From the NCBI GenBank assembly GCA_016712285.1, contig JADJRK010000001.1, forward strand, positions 3,596,001 to 3,660,000: 64,000 bases of DNA, read 5' to 3'. The notes beneath the pieces were generated by a model that saw only the letters and a program-made list of their open reading frames with translations, had not been told where the DNA came from and searched no databases. This document shows, one piece after another, positions 31,652 to 39,865 of the stretch. Position 1 is the stretch's first letter; every line of letters starts with the position of its first letter. This DNA is from Planctomycetota bacterium. Lineage in GTDB: Bacteria; Planctomycetota; UBA8742; UBA2392. The position numbers and the translations under genes are program-made.

Positions 31652-34117
31652 CTACTCGATGCGCTTGATGATGTGGTAGCCGAACTTGCTTTCGCACCAG
31701 TCGATCTGCCCGACGCCCAGCTTCAGTGACAGGTCAAGAAACGGCTTCACGAGGCGCGCACCGGGTGCGGCATCGTAGGTGTTGTGGGTGTTGTCGTGGT
31801 CGGGGCCCTTGGCGCAATCTTCGTTGTAGGCTACCTGCAGCGCCTTCCAGTCGGCGTCTTTGCTGCGCGCGCTCCTTAGCGCTTCGAGCATCAGCGCCTT
31901 GGCTTGCTCTTTGGTGCGGGGAGCTTTCTGGGTCGTGACGCCGCTGCCGTCCCAGGCGATCAGGATGTGCTGGACCCGAGTCTTTGCCGGCGCGGGGTCC
32001 TGCGGCGTCGGCAACGTGGACGTGTCGATGCCCGGAAACCAGCCATCAGCCACGTCGTACACCAGCGCACGTTTGGCACGGCGTGTCAGCGTGCTGTCTT
32101 TGATTTCCTTGGGGCCGTACACGTCGTAGCCGCCAAGGTCAAGCAGCAGGCTGATGTCGTTGTTGCTTCCCTTGCCGATGCTGCCGTCGTTGTTGGTGCT
32201 GTGGCTGTCGTCGCCGGCGCAGTCGAGCAGCACGGCAAACGAGAAGTTCAGGCCCATGCCCTGGCCGTTGCCCTGGTACATGTCGTTGCCGGCGCGATCA
32301 ATCAGCCATCCCACCGCCCAGTCGTGCGCGGCACCCTGACCAAGCCCGACGCCCATAGCGTATGTGTCGTTGCCTGACAGGTCGACCAGAATGCCGGTAC
32401 TGAGGTGAATGCCCGCGCCCTGCCCGTACTGGCCCACGGTGTAGGTGTCGTTGCCGCCGCAATCGACCAGCATGCCAAGGCTGTACCAATAGCTGCTGCC
32501 CTGGCCGTAGATGTCGGCATGGTAGACGTCGTTGCCGTTGCCTTCGTCGAGCAGCAAGGCTATGCCGCCGCCAGTGCCGAGGTAGCGGTTGCCGATGGCA
32601 AACCCCTGGCTGAGCGACTGGTGCCGGTCGTTCCAGAGCGGCAGGTGCAGATACTTGCCGCCGGCGAAGTACAGGTCGTTGCCATCGGCGTCGCTGAGCA
32701 CGCCCAGCCCCATCACCTGCGCAAACGCCTGCACAAAGCGCGCACCGCGGTACGAGTCGTTGCCGCCTTTGTCGATCAGATGGCCCATGCCGAAGCTGGC
32801 GGCGCCCTGCGAACCTGAGTCGGAGCGATAGCTGTCATCGCCACCGTCGTCGTACAGTTCGCCATAGCCGGCCATGCCGCAGCCCTGCCCGCAGAAGCCG
32901 CAGCGGTAATCGTCGCTGCCGCCACCGAGGTCCCACAAGATGCCGACGCCGAGAAAGCCAAAGCCTTGGGTGAAGTCATCGCCGGCGTAGGTGTCGTCGC
33001 CCGAAAGGTCCAGCACGCAGCTGACCGGCGCGTGGCCCGGCGAGCCGATGCCCGCCGCAACGCGGCCACGGTAGGTGTCATCGCCGCCGACGTCGATGAT
33101 CGCGATGAAGTCGTCGCCCTGATAGGTGTTGGGGCCGGTGCCGCCCAGCACGATCTTGCCCCACGGGCCCTGCCATGCGCCGATGATGCCGCCGCTGACA
33201 CCTTCCACTTCACTGAGGAAGCCCAGGTACTCGTCCGGTTCACCCTTGCGCAGCATCTCTTGCAGTGCGGGCACGAGTTGCGACAGCACGTCCTTGAGCC
33301 AGTATGCCGCCGCCAGGCAGGCGGTGATCGGCACCTTCTGTCCCGCCAGCAGCAAGTCGCCGCTGGGGGCGCCGCTGCCGGGGACGCTGACTTCTGCGTC
33401 CACCGTTTCCATGGGCAGGCGACGCAGCGCGTTGACTTCGTCGGCGCTCAGGCCGCTTGGTACCCGGTTCAGCGCGCGCACGGGATGGTAAAGCCGCTCG
33501 ACAACAGCCTCGAACTCGCGGCGAATGCTGCGCTTGTTCTCGCGTGACAGAAAGCGCTGGGTGCCGTCGACAAAGCTCTGCAGGCCACCCAGGTCATGTG
33601 CTTCGCGCGGGTCGCCGCCGATGACTTCCTGGCAGCGCAGTTCGTGGCGGGCTGCGATGGCGGCCTCGCGCCCTTCTGTTTTCTCCAGGTCGGCGGTCTG
33701 GTCGTGGTGGCGGCGGTAGTCGGCGTCATCCAGCGCAAGCTCGGCATCGGTGATGCGGGGTACCTGGTCCAGCAGCTTCTCGGCGTGGGCCAGTCGCTGA
33801 CGGGCTTGCGCACCGGTGCCTAGTTCTCGCGCCGCTTCTTCGGTAATGCCCGGCACGGAGAGCGGCTGGTCAAGGCCGCGGTTGGCGGCGCTGAGCCGAA
33901 ACTTGTGGTCGATGTGCTTTTTCTCGTAGGAAAGGTCGGCCGGCGTGAGGTCAAGGTACGCCAGCGCGGCTTCCATGTGCTCATAGTCCGCGGGCGTAAA
34001 GAATTGGCCGGGCATATAGCCGTGCTCATCGGCGGGGGTGTCCTGTGCGGTGGTGCGGACCCCGGCCAACAAAAACAGTGCCGCCGCCAACAAACACCCT
34101 AGCGTACATTTGCCCAT
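31652..34117 (-). CDS. Exported beta-repeat protein fused to a parvulin-type peptidyl-prolyl isomerase domain
   Basis: An 821-residue protein with signal peptide MGKCTLGCLLAAALFLLAGV. Residues ~25-340 are helical and charged. Residues ~345-665 hold many units of the type LDLSGDDTY, LIDKGGNDSY, DCGGNDTY, DLSGNDTY and DRAGNDMY, spaced ~25-30 residues, resembling Ca2+-binding or beta-solenoid repeats. The last ~105 residues form a PpiC/parvulin domain: RVQHILIAWDGSG, TKEQAKALMLEALRSA and a closing WCESKFGYHIIKRIE, the FGYHII being diagnostic. Parvulins assist folding of exported proteins. The fusion to a solenoid is unusual. It lies 54 bp upstream of the polytopic membrane protein on the same strand and may be co-transcribed. 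Confidence 0.75.
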   Translation of the reverse strand: MGKCTLGCLLAAALFLLAGVRTTAQDTPADEHGYMPGQFFTPADYEHMEAALAYLDLTPADLSYEKKHIDHKFRLSAANRGLDQPLSVPGITEEAARELGTGAQARQRLAHAEKLLDQVPRITDAELALDDADYRRHHDQTADLEKTEGREAAIAARHELRCQEVIGGDPREAHDLGGLQSFVDGTQRFLSRENKRSIRREFEAVVERLYHPVRALNRVPSGLSADEVNALRRLPMETVDAEVSVPGSGAPSGDLLLAGQKVPITACLAAAYWLKDVLSQLVPALQEMLRKGEPDEYLGFLSEVEGVSGGIIGAWQGPWGKIVLGGTGPNTYQGDDFIAIIDVGGDDTYRGRVAAGIGSPGHAPVSCVLDLSGDDTYAGDDFTQGFGFLGVGILWDLGGGSDDYRCGFCGQGCGMAGYGELYDDGGDDSYRSDSGSQGAASFGMGHLIDKGGNDSYRGARFVQAFAQVMGLGVLSDADGNDLYFAGGKYLHLPLWNDRHQSLSQGFAIGNRYLGTGGGIALLLDEGNGNDVYHADIYGQGSSYWYSLGMLVDCGGNDTYTVGQYGQGAGIHLSTGILVDLSGNDTYAMGVGLGQGAAHDWAVGWLIDRAGNDMYQGNGQGMGLNFSFAVLLDCAGDDSHSTNNDGSIGKGSNNDISLLLDLGGYDVYGPKEIKDSTLTRRAKRALVYDVADGWFPGIDTSTLPTPQDPAPAKTRVQHILIAWDGSGVTTQKAPRTKEQAKALMLEALRSARSKDADWKALQVAYNEDCAKGPDHDNTHNTYDAAPGARLVKPFLDLSLKLGVGQIDWCESKFGYHIIKRIE

Positions 34118-34229
34118 GGGTTAGAACCTTCCTACAATCCGCACGCTTGGAATCGGAAAAGAGCGGCTGCGGCCGCGGGTGAGTTTATCGCCCACAAGTA
34201 GAGGGCGAAAGCGCCATAAGAGTAGACGT

Positions 34230-35009
34230 ATGTTTGATTTCGCAGGCAAGAAGGCATTCATCACCGGCGGCACGCGCGGTATTGGTTTGGCAATCGCGGC
34301 CAAGATGGCCAAGGCGGGCGCTGACGTTGCGGTGAATTATCTGCGCAACCGGGCGGCGGCCGACGAGGCACGAGCCGTGCTGCTGGACGCGTCGGGCGGC
34401 AAAGAGCCGCTGCTGCTCAAGGGCAACGTCAGTAAGGACGAAGACATCGAAAAGATGTTTTCGGAAATCTCTGACAAGTGGGGCCGGCTGGACTACCTGG
34501 TCAGCAACGCTGCAAGCGGCGTACTCAAGCCCAGCAAAGAACTCACGCACCATCACTGGCAATGGACGCTGGACATCAACGCCTACGCGCTGCTGGCGCT
34601 GGCCCGCCATGCGATCCCGATGATGAAGGGCAGCGACGGCAAAGGCACCGGCAAGATTGTTGCCGTCAGCAGCCTGGGCAGCATTCGCGCGTTCAACAAC
34701 TACGCGGCCGTTGGCGCATCCAAGGGCGCGCTTGAGTCGCTGGTGCGGCACCTGGCGATTGAGTACGCAAGCCAGGGCATCAACGTGAACGCGGTTTCAG
34801 CCAGCGTCGTGGACACCGACGCCCTGAAGCACTTCCCGAACCGTGAAGTCATGCTGCAGGAAAGCCTGCACTGGATGCCAGCCAAGAAGCTCGTCACGCC
34901 CGAAGACGTTGCAAACGCCGTGCAGATCATGTGCAGCGACCTGACCAACATGGTCCATGGCCACACGTTTATCGTGGACGGCGGCCTGAGCATCTTTTTG
35001 CCGGGATAA
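34230..35009 (+). CDS. fabL: Enoyl-[acyl-carrier-protein] reductase, FabL type
   Basis: A 259-residue short-chain dehydrogenase from the ATG at 34230. The NADP-binding motif is ITGGTRGIGLAIA. The active site uses the enoyl-reductase spacing Y-x6-K in NYAAVGASKGALESLVRHLA, rather than the usual YxxxK. The C-terminal segment VVDTDALKHFPNREVMLQES matches what I recall of Bacillus FabL closely, and FIVDGGLSIFLPG closes the fold. It reduces the enoyl-ACP double bond with NADPH in fatty-acid elongation. It is followed by a terminator, so it is monocistronic. FabI, FabK or FabV are not in the window. Confidence 0.9.
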   Translation: MFDFAGKKAFITGGTRGIGLAIAAKMAKAGADVAVNYLRNRAAADEARAVLLDASGGKEPLLLKGNVSKDEDIEKMFSEISDKWGRLDYLVSNAASGVLKPSKELTHHHWQWTLDINAYALLALARHAIPMMKGSDGKGTGKIVAVSSLGSIRAFNNYAAVGASKGALESLVRHLAIEYASQGINVNAVSASVVDTDALKHFPNREVMLQESLHWMPAKKLVTPEDVANAVQIMCSDLTNMVHGHTFIVDGGLSIFLPG

Positions 35010-35038
35010 CTGGATCGGACAACAGCCAACACAACCAC

Positions 35039-35058
35039 GGGGCGCGACGATGCGCCCC
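35039..35058 (+). terminator. Terminator of fabL
   Basis: GGGGCGC and GCGCCCC form a 7-bp stem with a 6-base loop, followed by TATTGTTT. It lies 30 bp after the fabL stop. Confidence 0.7.
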
Positions 35059-35078
35059 TATTGTTTGAGGGGTCGATC

Positions 35079-35567
35079 ATGAAACTCATGTGCCTGCTGA
35101 TGCTCACGTGCGCGGTGCTGACTTCGTGCGGGCCGGGAAACACCGCGCCTTCGCCCAACGCCGGCGGCAACGCAAGCGCCGAAAGCGCCGGTCCTTCGCT
35201 GAGTGCCGACGAAGTGATTGCCAAGGGCGTCGTCGAAGAGCTGATGCAGGCGAGCATGGCCCAGGACCAGGAGAAGAGCAAAGCCCTGCTGATCAAGGCC
35301 GAGCGGGAAAAGCAGATGCCATCGGGCGCCAGCTACGGCTTCAACAAAGACGGCGACATGGAGTCCTACAGCATCGGCGATGTGAAAACCGAAGGCGACG
35401 AAATCATCGTCAACGTCAGTGTCGTGATGAAGCCGCCCGCCAAGAGCGACACGATGCCGATCGTCCTGTTGAAGGAAGAGGCCACCTGGCGCGTCAGCAT
35501 GGACAAGACGTTTTCGAGGTATGTGGACATTCTGCGCGAGCGCCGCAAAGCCAACTCGGGCGACTGA
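35079..35567 (+). CDS. Lipoprotein, paralogue of the next gene
   Basis: The ATG at 35079 has GAGGGG upstream. The 162-residue protein has a lipoprotein signal MKLMCLLMLTCAVLTSCG with lipobox LTSC, a low-complexity Asn/Gly/Ala/Ser linker, and a ~110-residue domain (KGVVEELMQASMAQDQEKSK, ALLIKAEREKQMPSG, EGDEIIVNVSVVMKPP, EATWRVSMDKTFSRYVDI). The KAERE segment and layout are shared with the following lipoprotein. The pattern fits the small DUF4878-like (NTF2-fold) lipoproteins. Function unknown. Confidence 0.65.
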   Translation: MKLMCLLMLTCAVLTSCGPGNTAPSPNAGGNASAESAGPSLSADEVIAKGVVEELMQASMAQDQEKSKALLIKAEREKQMPSGASYGFNKDGDMESYSIGDVKTEGDEIIVNVSVVMKPPAKSDTMPIVLLKEEATWRVSMDKTFSRYVDILRERRKANSGD

Positions 35568-35670
35568 TGCGTCGGGCCAAAGATTGCCGGATTTGTGATT
35601 GCGGTGCGGCGCAACTGAAATCACACTCCCGCGCTGAACCCATTTGAGTCCCTTGAAACCGAGGTTTCCC

Positions 35671-36096
35671 ATGAAGACCGGCTTTCATTCGATGCTGCTG
35701 CTGGCAGCACTGTGCGTCGGCGCGTTCGCCCTTTCGGGTTGCGGCCCGGACTACACAACACCCGAAGGCACGGTCAAAGCCTTCCATAAGGCGATGGATG
35801 CCGATGACAAAGAGGCTGCAAAGCGCTGCATGATCAAGGCCGAGCGCGAAGAAAAGAAAGAAGAAGGCGGCAACGTCACCGTGACCAAGAAAGAAGGCGA
35901 CAAGGGCACATGGTCTGTCGGGACCGCCACCATCACCGGCGACAAAGCCAAGGTGCCCGTGACGTACGTGAAAGATGGCAAGTCCGAGACCGCCAACTTC
36001 GTGTGCATCCAGGAAGAAGGCGAATGGCGGATATCCATGATGGCTACCATCTTCGGAGCACTGGCCGACGGATTCAAAGGCGAGAGTAAGGAATAG
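35671..36096 (+). CDS. DUF4878-like lipoprotein
   Basis: A 141-residue lipoprotein from the ATG at 35671 with GAGG upstream. The signal MKTGFHSMLLLAALCVGAFA leads to lipobox LSGC. The domain begins DYTTPEGTVKAFHKAMDADD, which is the typical opening of DUF4878 proteins (PEGTVKxFxxAxxxxD), then KRCMIKAEREEKKEEGG and a closing CIQEEGEWRISMMATIFGAL. It resembles the upstream lipoprotein, suggesting duplication. Anchored in a membrane; function unknown. A terminator hairpin follows. Confidence 0.75.
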   Translation: MKTGFHSMLLLAALCVGAFALSGCGPDYTTPEGTVKAFHKAMDADDKEAAKRCMIKAEREEKKEEGGNVTVTKKEGDKGTWSVGTATITGDKAKVPVTYVKDGKSETANFVCIQEEGEWRISMMATIFGALADGFKGESKE

Positions 36097-36114
36097 CCAC
36101 CCAACGTCTGCCAT

Positions 36115-36138
36115 CGCGGGGCCCGGCTGGGCCCCGCG
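36115..36138 (+). terminator. Terminator of the lipoprotein pair
   Basis: CGCGGGGCCC and GGGCCCCGCG form a perfect 10-bp stem with a GGCT loop, followed by TTGCATTTGG. Confidence 0.6.
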
Positions 36139-36171
36139 TTGCATTTGGCGTGGTGCTGTTAAGCTGGCAGC

Positions 36172-36792
36172 ATGAATGACCTGCCCGAAATTAATGCCGC
36201 GGTGATTGTGCTGGCGGCTGGCGACTCGACCCGCATGGGCCGTCCCAAGGCGCTGCTGGACTGGGGCGGCGTGCCGCTGATTGACCACGTGTTGAGTGTC
36301 GCGGCCCAGGCTGGCTGTTCGCGCTTTCATGTCGTGTTAGGCAAAGATGCGGCAGCAATCCAGGCCGGGGCCGGGTTGCGCGAAGCGAACGTGATCGTGA
36401 ACCCGCAGCCGGAGCGCGGCCAAGTCAGCAGCCTGAAACTGGCCATGCAGGCGCAGGACTTCTCGACCGATTGCTGCATCTGCTGGCCGGTGGATGTGCC
36501 ACTGGTGAGGCCCGCCGACATTCGCGCGCTGATTGACGCGTACGCGCAGTGGCGCGCCAGCCTGATGCGCATCTTTATCCCGACACACGAAGGCCGGCGC
36601 GGGCACCCGATGCTGGTGGATATCGGCTTCCGGCAGCCATTCATGGAATTGAAAGGCGACGAGACCGCCCGCAAGGTCATCGAAGACAACCACACGCAGG
36701 TCAAGGAAGTGCCGGTAAACAACCCGGGTGTGCTGGCAGACATCGACACTCCGGAAGAGTACCGAAGCGCCCTTGCTCTTCGCACGGCGTGA
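36172..36792 (+). CDS. MocA-like molybdenum cofactor nucleotidyltransferase
   Basis: A 206-residue cytosolic protein of the NTP_transf_3 fold. AAVIVLAAGDSTRMGRPKAL is the nucleotide-binding signature (LAAGxSxRMGxxK). Downstream, ANVIVNPQPERGQVSSLKLA and CICWPVDVPLVRPADIRALI carry the Mg2+-binding aspartate, and GRRGHPMLVD and DIDTPEEYRSAL close the domain. It is a MocA-type enzyme that adds CMP to molybdopterin (or GMP in MobA relatives). The XdhC-like gene 0.5 kb downstream supports a role in maturing a molybdenum hydroxylase. The hydroxylase itself is not in the window. Confidence 0.85.
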   Translation: MNDLPEINAAVIVLAAGDSTRMGRPKALLDWGGVPLIDHVLSVAAQAGCSRFHVVLGKDAAAIQAGAGLREANVIVNPQPERGQVSSLKLAMQAQDFSTDCCICWPVDVPLVRPADIRALIDAYAQWRASLMRIFIPTHEGRRGHPMLVDIGFRQPFMELKGDETARKVIEDNHTQVKEVPVNNPGVLADIDTPEEYRSALALRTA

Positions 36793-36854
36793 ACTGCAAC
36801 GCGCGACGGCGCCACGAACGCGAGGGCGCGACGAACAACTTGAAGGAGGCGTGC

Positions 36855-37244
36855 ATGGATGTACCCGAAGAAAAAATCATGGCTGACGAGTTTGAAGTCG
36901 GCATGCGGATGCATCGGGCGCTTGGTCCGGGGTTGTTCGAGTTCGTGTACGAAGAGATTTTCTGCCACGAGATGCGGAAGCTCGGACACGAAGTTAAGCG
37001 CCAGGTTGACGTGGCAATAGAGTGGGATGGGCTGGTCTTCGAAAAGGCCTTCCGGATTGACGTGCTGGTCGACGACCTCGTTGTCTGTGAAATGAAGTCA
37101 CGGGCCGAGAACAAAACGGTAGATTTCAGCCAATGCAAGACGCATGTGGTGGTGTCAAACAAGCGGCTGGGTGCCGTCATGAACTTCGGCCTGCCGCTGT
37201 TCAAGGATGGCTTCAAACGTGTAGCCAACGGAATCCCTGATTAG
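36855..37244 (+). CDS. GxxExxY family protein
   Basis: A strong GAAGGAGG site precedes the ATG at 36855; the protein has 129 residues. The namesake motif is in LGPGLFEFVYEEIFCHEMRK (G-L-F-E-F-V-Y). A PD-(D/E)xK-like core follows in FRIDVLVDDLVVCEMKSRAE, with D and ExK, then SQCKTHVVVSNKRLGAVMNF. The family is found in many environmental genomes, often near unrelated genes; its role is unknown, though the fold suggests nuclease ancestry. It sits between the MocA-like and XdhC-like genes and probably hitchhiked into this operon. Confidence 0.85.
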   Translation: MDVPEEKIMADEFEVGMRMHRALGPGLFEFVYEEIFCHEMRKLGHEVKRQVDVAIEWDGLVFEKAFRIDVLVDDLVVCEMKSRAENKTVDFSQCKTHVVVSNKRLGAVMNFGLPLFKDGFKRVANGIPD

Positions 37245-37304
37245 CACATTGCGTCCTGGCGCTCGTTGCGCCGTGGCGCGTCGCAGTGCGCGGTTGACCA
37301 AGTC

Positions 37305-38096
37305 ATGCTTGAAGTTTTCCAGCGAGTGACTGAGCTACTGAAAGCGAACCGCCGCTTCGCGCTGGTTCATCTTGTGCGCGTGAAAGGGTCGTCGCCGGGC
37401 AAGGGCGGGTTCAAGCTGCTGGTGGGCGACGATGGCGAGCTGGTTGGCACGATCGGCGGCGGCGATGCCGAGTTGCAGATGATCACGCAGGCGCGGCAAG
37501 CTCTCGCCGAAGGCCGCTCGCGCAGCGTCAGCTATGAACTCACGAACCGCCCCGGCAACCTTGTGAAGTCATTGTGCGGCGGCACCAACGAAGTGTTCAT
37601 CGAGGTGTTCATGCCCAAACCCTGCCTGTTGTTGCTTGGCGGCGGACACGTCAGCCGCGCCGTGGCAAAGCTTTGCGCGATGCTGGAGTTTCCGTACGTC
37701 GTGCTCGACGACCGCCCCGAGTTCGCAAAGCGCGAAGACTTTCCCGGTGCGATGGATGTCGTGTGCGCCCGCGGTGGGGTTTATCTCGCGCGCAAAGACC
37801 TGCCGGCATTCAGCCACGTGATCGGGCTGGGCTACAACGCTGACTTCGACCTCGACGCGCTGGTGCCGGCGCTGAAGGCGTTTCCGGCTGCCCACTTGGG
37901 GGCGATTGGCAGCAAGCCCAAGTACGCAAAGATGACCGAAGCCGCCAGGCAGCGCGGCGCGGACGGTGCCGCATGGGCGCGCGTGAAGTGCCCGGTTGGA
38001 CTGAGCATCGGCGCGCAGACCCCCGCTGAGATCGCGGTGTCCATCATGGCTGAGGTCGTGGCTTCGCTGCCCGGTCGAGAGAGCCACGGCTGGTAG
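37305..38096 (+). CDS. XdhC/CoxI family molybdenum-hydroxylase maturation protein
   Basis: From the ATG at 37305 the product has 263 residues. The N-terminal domain has HLVRVKGSSPGKGGFKLLVG and LVGTIGGGDAELQMITQARQ. The C-terminal Rossmann-like domain begins PCLLLLGGGHVSRAVAKLCA and contains VLDDRPEFAKREDFPGAMDV and HLGAIGSKPKYAKMTEAARQ, then CPVGLSIGAQTPAEIAVSIM. XdhC proteins bind molybdenum cofactor and help sulfurate and insert it into xanthine dehydrogenase-like enzymes. It pairs with the MocA-like gene upstream. Its stop is 1 bp from the stop of the convergent AlkD-like gene. Confidence 0.88.
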   Translation: MLEVFQRVTELLKANRRFALVHLVRVKGSSPGKGGFKLLVGDDGELVGTIGGGDAELQMITQARQALAEGRSRSVSYELTNRPGNLVKSLCGGTNEVFIEVFMPKPCLLLLGGGHVSRAVAKLCAMLEFPYVVLDDRPEFAKREDFPGAMDVVCARGGVYLARKDLPAFSHVIGLGYNADFDLDALVPALKAFPAAHLGAIGSKPKYAKMTEAARQRGADGAAWARVKCPVGLSIGAQTPAEIAVSIMAEVVASLPGRESHGW

Positions 38097-38097
38097 G

Positions 38098-38829
38098 CTA
38101 ACCGTACTTGCGACCGGTCTTCAGCTTGCGCAGCACTTCGCGCTTCACCAATGACGGCAGGGCGGCGTCGTGCGCCCGCAAGAAGGACTCAACGGCTTTC
38201 CCGTCCACACGGCTCAACTCGCGCAACGCCCAGCTCAGGGCCTTGTGAACCATGATGTGTTCATCACCGATCACGAGCTTGCAGACCATCAGCGTGCGCT
38301 TGACGTCGCCAGTGCCGCCCCGGCTTCGGATGTTCAGGGGCACAGTGCTGACCACGGCGGCGCGTCGCCACCACGGGTCTTTGGACTTGGCCCAGCGGAG
38401 AATGTCGGCGTCTTTCAGCCTGCCCTCGCGCCATGCAGGGCCGCTGATGCCGCACGCGAACCCATCCACGCTGGCCCAGTTGTCGATGCCCTTGCCCAGC
38501 TGCTCAATCTGTGCCGGCTTCAGCGCAGCGACAGCCGGCTTGTGCGACTCCAGAATCTCGTAGGCGCACTGGCGGCCCTCCATCGTGTTGCGGGCGATCA
38601 CTGCCAGCGCGAACTTGAGCACCGTCGCCGCGCCTTCGGCCTTGAGGCGCGCCTTGAAGTCGCGCACCACGAGGCGCATGTCGGCTGCGTAGACGCCCAG
38701 GTTTTCCTGCGCACTCGGGAAGTAGTTCTTGGTGGCTGCGTGGCGGTCGCGGTCCGTGAATGTGCGCAGGCGAACAATCACTTCGTCGGCCATGGCATTG
38801 ATGTCGATCGGTTTGGTCTTGCTTGCCAT
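38098..38829 (-). CDS. AlkD-like DNA alkylation repair protein
   Basis: A 243-residue, all-helical cytosolic protein. TATKNYFPSAQENLGV-like sequence near the N-terminus, NWASVDGFACGISGPAWREG and DPWWRRAAVVSTVPLNIRSR match the HEAT-repeat DNA glycosylase family (AlkC/AlkD, PF08713), which excises alkylated bases. In that family a Trp/Asp pair in W-x-x-x-D is functionally important and is visible here as WASVD. Start is the ATG at 38827-38829, seven bases after the stop of the globin-like gene, so it is the third gene of an operon with DoxX and that gene. No strong SD. Confidence 0.75.
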   Translation of the reverse strand: MASKTKPIDINAMADEVIVRLRTFTDRDRHAATKNYFPSAQENLGVYAADMRLVVRDFKARLKAEGAATVLKFALAVIARNTMEGRQCAYEILESHKPAVAALKPAQIEQLGKGIDNWASVDGFACGISGPAWREGRLKDADILRWAKSKDPWWRRAAVVSTVPLNIRSRGGTGDVKRTLMVCKLVIGDEHIMVHKALSWALRELSRVDGKAVESFLRAHDAALPSLVKREVLRKLKTGRKYG

Positions 38830-38836
38830 GGGTCGC

Positions 38837-39304
38837 TCAGGCGGCAGGCTTGCGCGTGAGTTCGCGCAGGGCCGCGGTCAAACGGTTCCATGACGCAAGC
38901 ATCGTGGCAAGCTGTTCGCGCTCGTCGATGTGCAGCGGCAGCGTCTGCGCCACGAAGTCGTTGGCAAGCGTGAGGCCCAGGTTGAACAGCCCCGCAGGCA
39001 CGTCGGCGCTGTGGCTGATGTCGTGCGCGTAGTTGCAGTACTCTTCGTCAAAGTTGCAGTTGACCGTGCGCAGGATGAAGCTTGCCAACAGGCTTTGCAG
39101 CCGCTCGCGGCGTTCGCCGGCGACGTCGCCCAGTACCCTTGCCGCGCCGGCGTGGTTCATGACTTCGTTCATGCGGCGCACCAGCTCGTTCACGTTGGCC
39201 AGCAATGGGCGAATGCTGTGGCGGATCGAGTCAACGCCGGACGCATCCAGGCCCAGCAGCGCCGCATACGCGTCAAACCGGGCTTTCGGGGCAAGTTTGT
39301 CCAT
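38837..39304 (-). CDS. Small all-helical protein, possibly protoglobin-like
   Basis: A 155-residue cytosolic protein from the ATG at 39302-39304 (MDKLAPKARFDAYAALLGLD). It is all helical. The segment RLQSLLASFILRTVNCNFDE and EYCNYAHDISHSADVPAG have the layout of protoglobins (RLK...L...YDxxYxxxxxxIxxxH), which would put a heme-binding His in HDISHS. Agreement is limited, so this is a hypothesis. Its operon partners are a DoxX membrane protein upstream and an AlkD-like repair gene downstream. Confidence 0.45.
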   Translation of the reverse strand: MDKLAPKARFDAYAALLGLDASGVDSIRHSIRPLLANVNELVRRMNEVMNHAGAARVLGDVAGERRERLQSLLASFILRTVNCNFDEEYCNYAHDISHSADVPAGLFNLGLTLANDFVAQTLPLHIDEREQLATMLASWNRLTAALRELTRKPAA

Positions 39305-39327
39305 GGGTGCGCTTCGCAGGTGCAGAG

Positions 39328-39819
39328 TCAGAACAGGGGCACGCGTACCAGACGTGCCTTCAGGATTGCATCGACGCCAAGGTAGCGACCCGCGGCGGCA
39401 ACCGACAGCGTCAGCGCCATCAGCATCATCGGGATCATCCACGAGTCATGCGGCAGGCCCCGCGCGATGAATGCCACCAGCGCCATGATCGCCAGCACCA
39501 CGCCGGTCACCCGCGTCACTGCACCGGCCATCATCAGCAGGCCGAACACCAACTCAAACACCACGATCAACCACTGGAATAGGAAGTTGTTTTCGTTGGC
39601 GGCTTCAATGAACGTCACGGCAAACCAGTCGGGCGGAGTCAGCGTCTTGATCAACTCGGGCAGGCGGTGCTGGTCGGCGGACAGCCAACCGTCTCCGATT
39701 TTGTCCCAGCCCAGCTTCAGCCACCAGTAGCCCACAAACAGGCGCATTGGCAGCAGCACTGCCGTTGCCGTGGTCGGCCCGGAAAGAAAAGCGGGCACCC
39801 GTTTGGTCTCTTCGGCCAT
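39328..39819 (-). CDS. DoxX-family membrane protein
   Basis: A 163-residue protein (ATG at 39817-39819; the longer frame adds 10 residues) with four membrane segments. The DoxX signature region is PMRLFVGYWWLKLGWDKIGD, then QWLIVVFELVFGLLMMAGAV and VLAIMALVAFIARGLPHD. DoxX proteins are small integral membrane proteins linked to thiosulfate:quinone oxidoreductase or redox stress in some bacteria, though many are unassigned. It begins a three-gene minus-strand operon with the globin-like and AlkD-like genes. Confidence 0.85.
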   Translation of the reverse strand: MAEETKRVPAFLSGPTTATAVLLPMRLFVGYWWLKLGWDKIGDGWLSADQHRLPELIKTLTPPDWFAVTFIEAANENNFLFQWLIVVFELVFGLLMMAGAVTRVTGVVLAIMALVAFIARGLPHDSWMIPMMLMALTLSVAAAGRYLGVDAILKARLVRVPLF

Positions 39820-39865
39820 GTCCAAAGTGTACGCCGTGCCGGCTGGCACGGGAAGGGAGCCGCCA

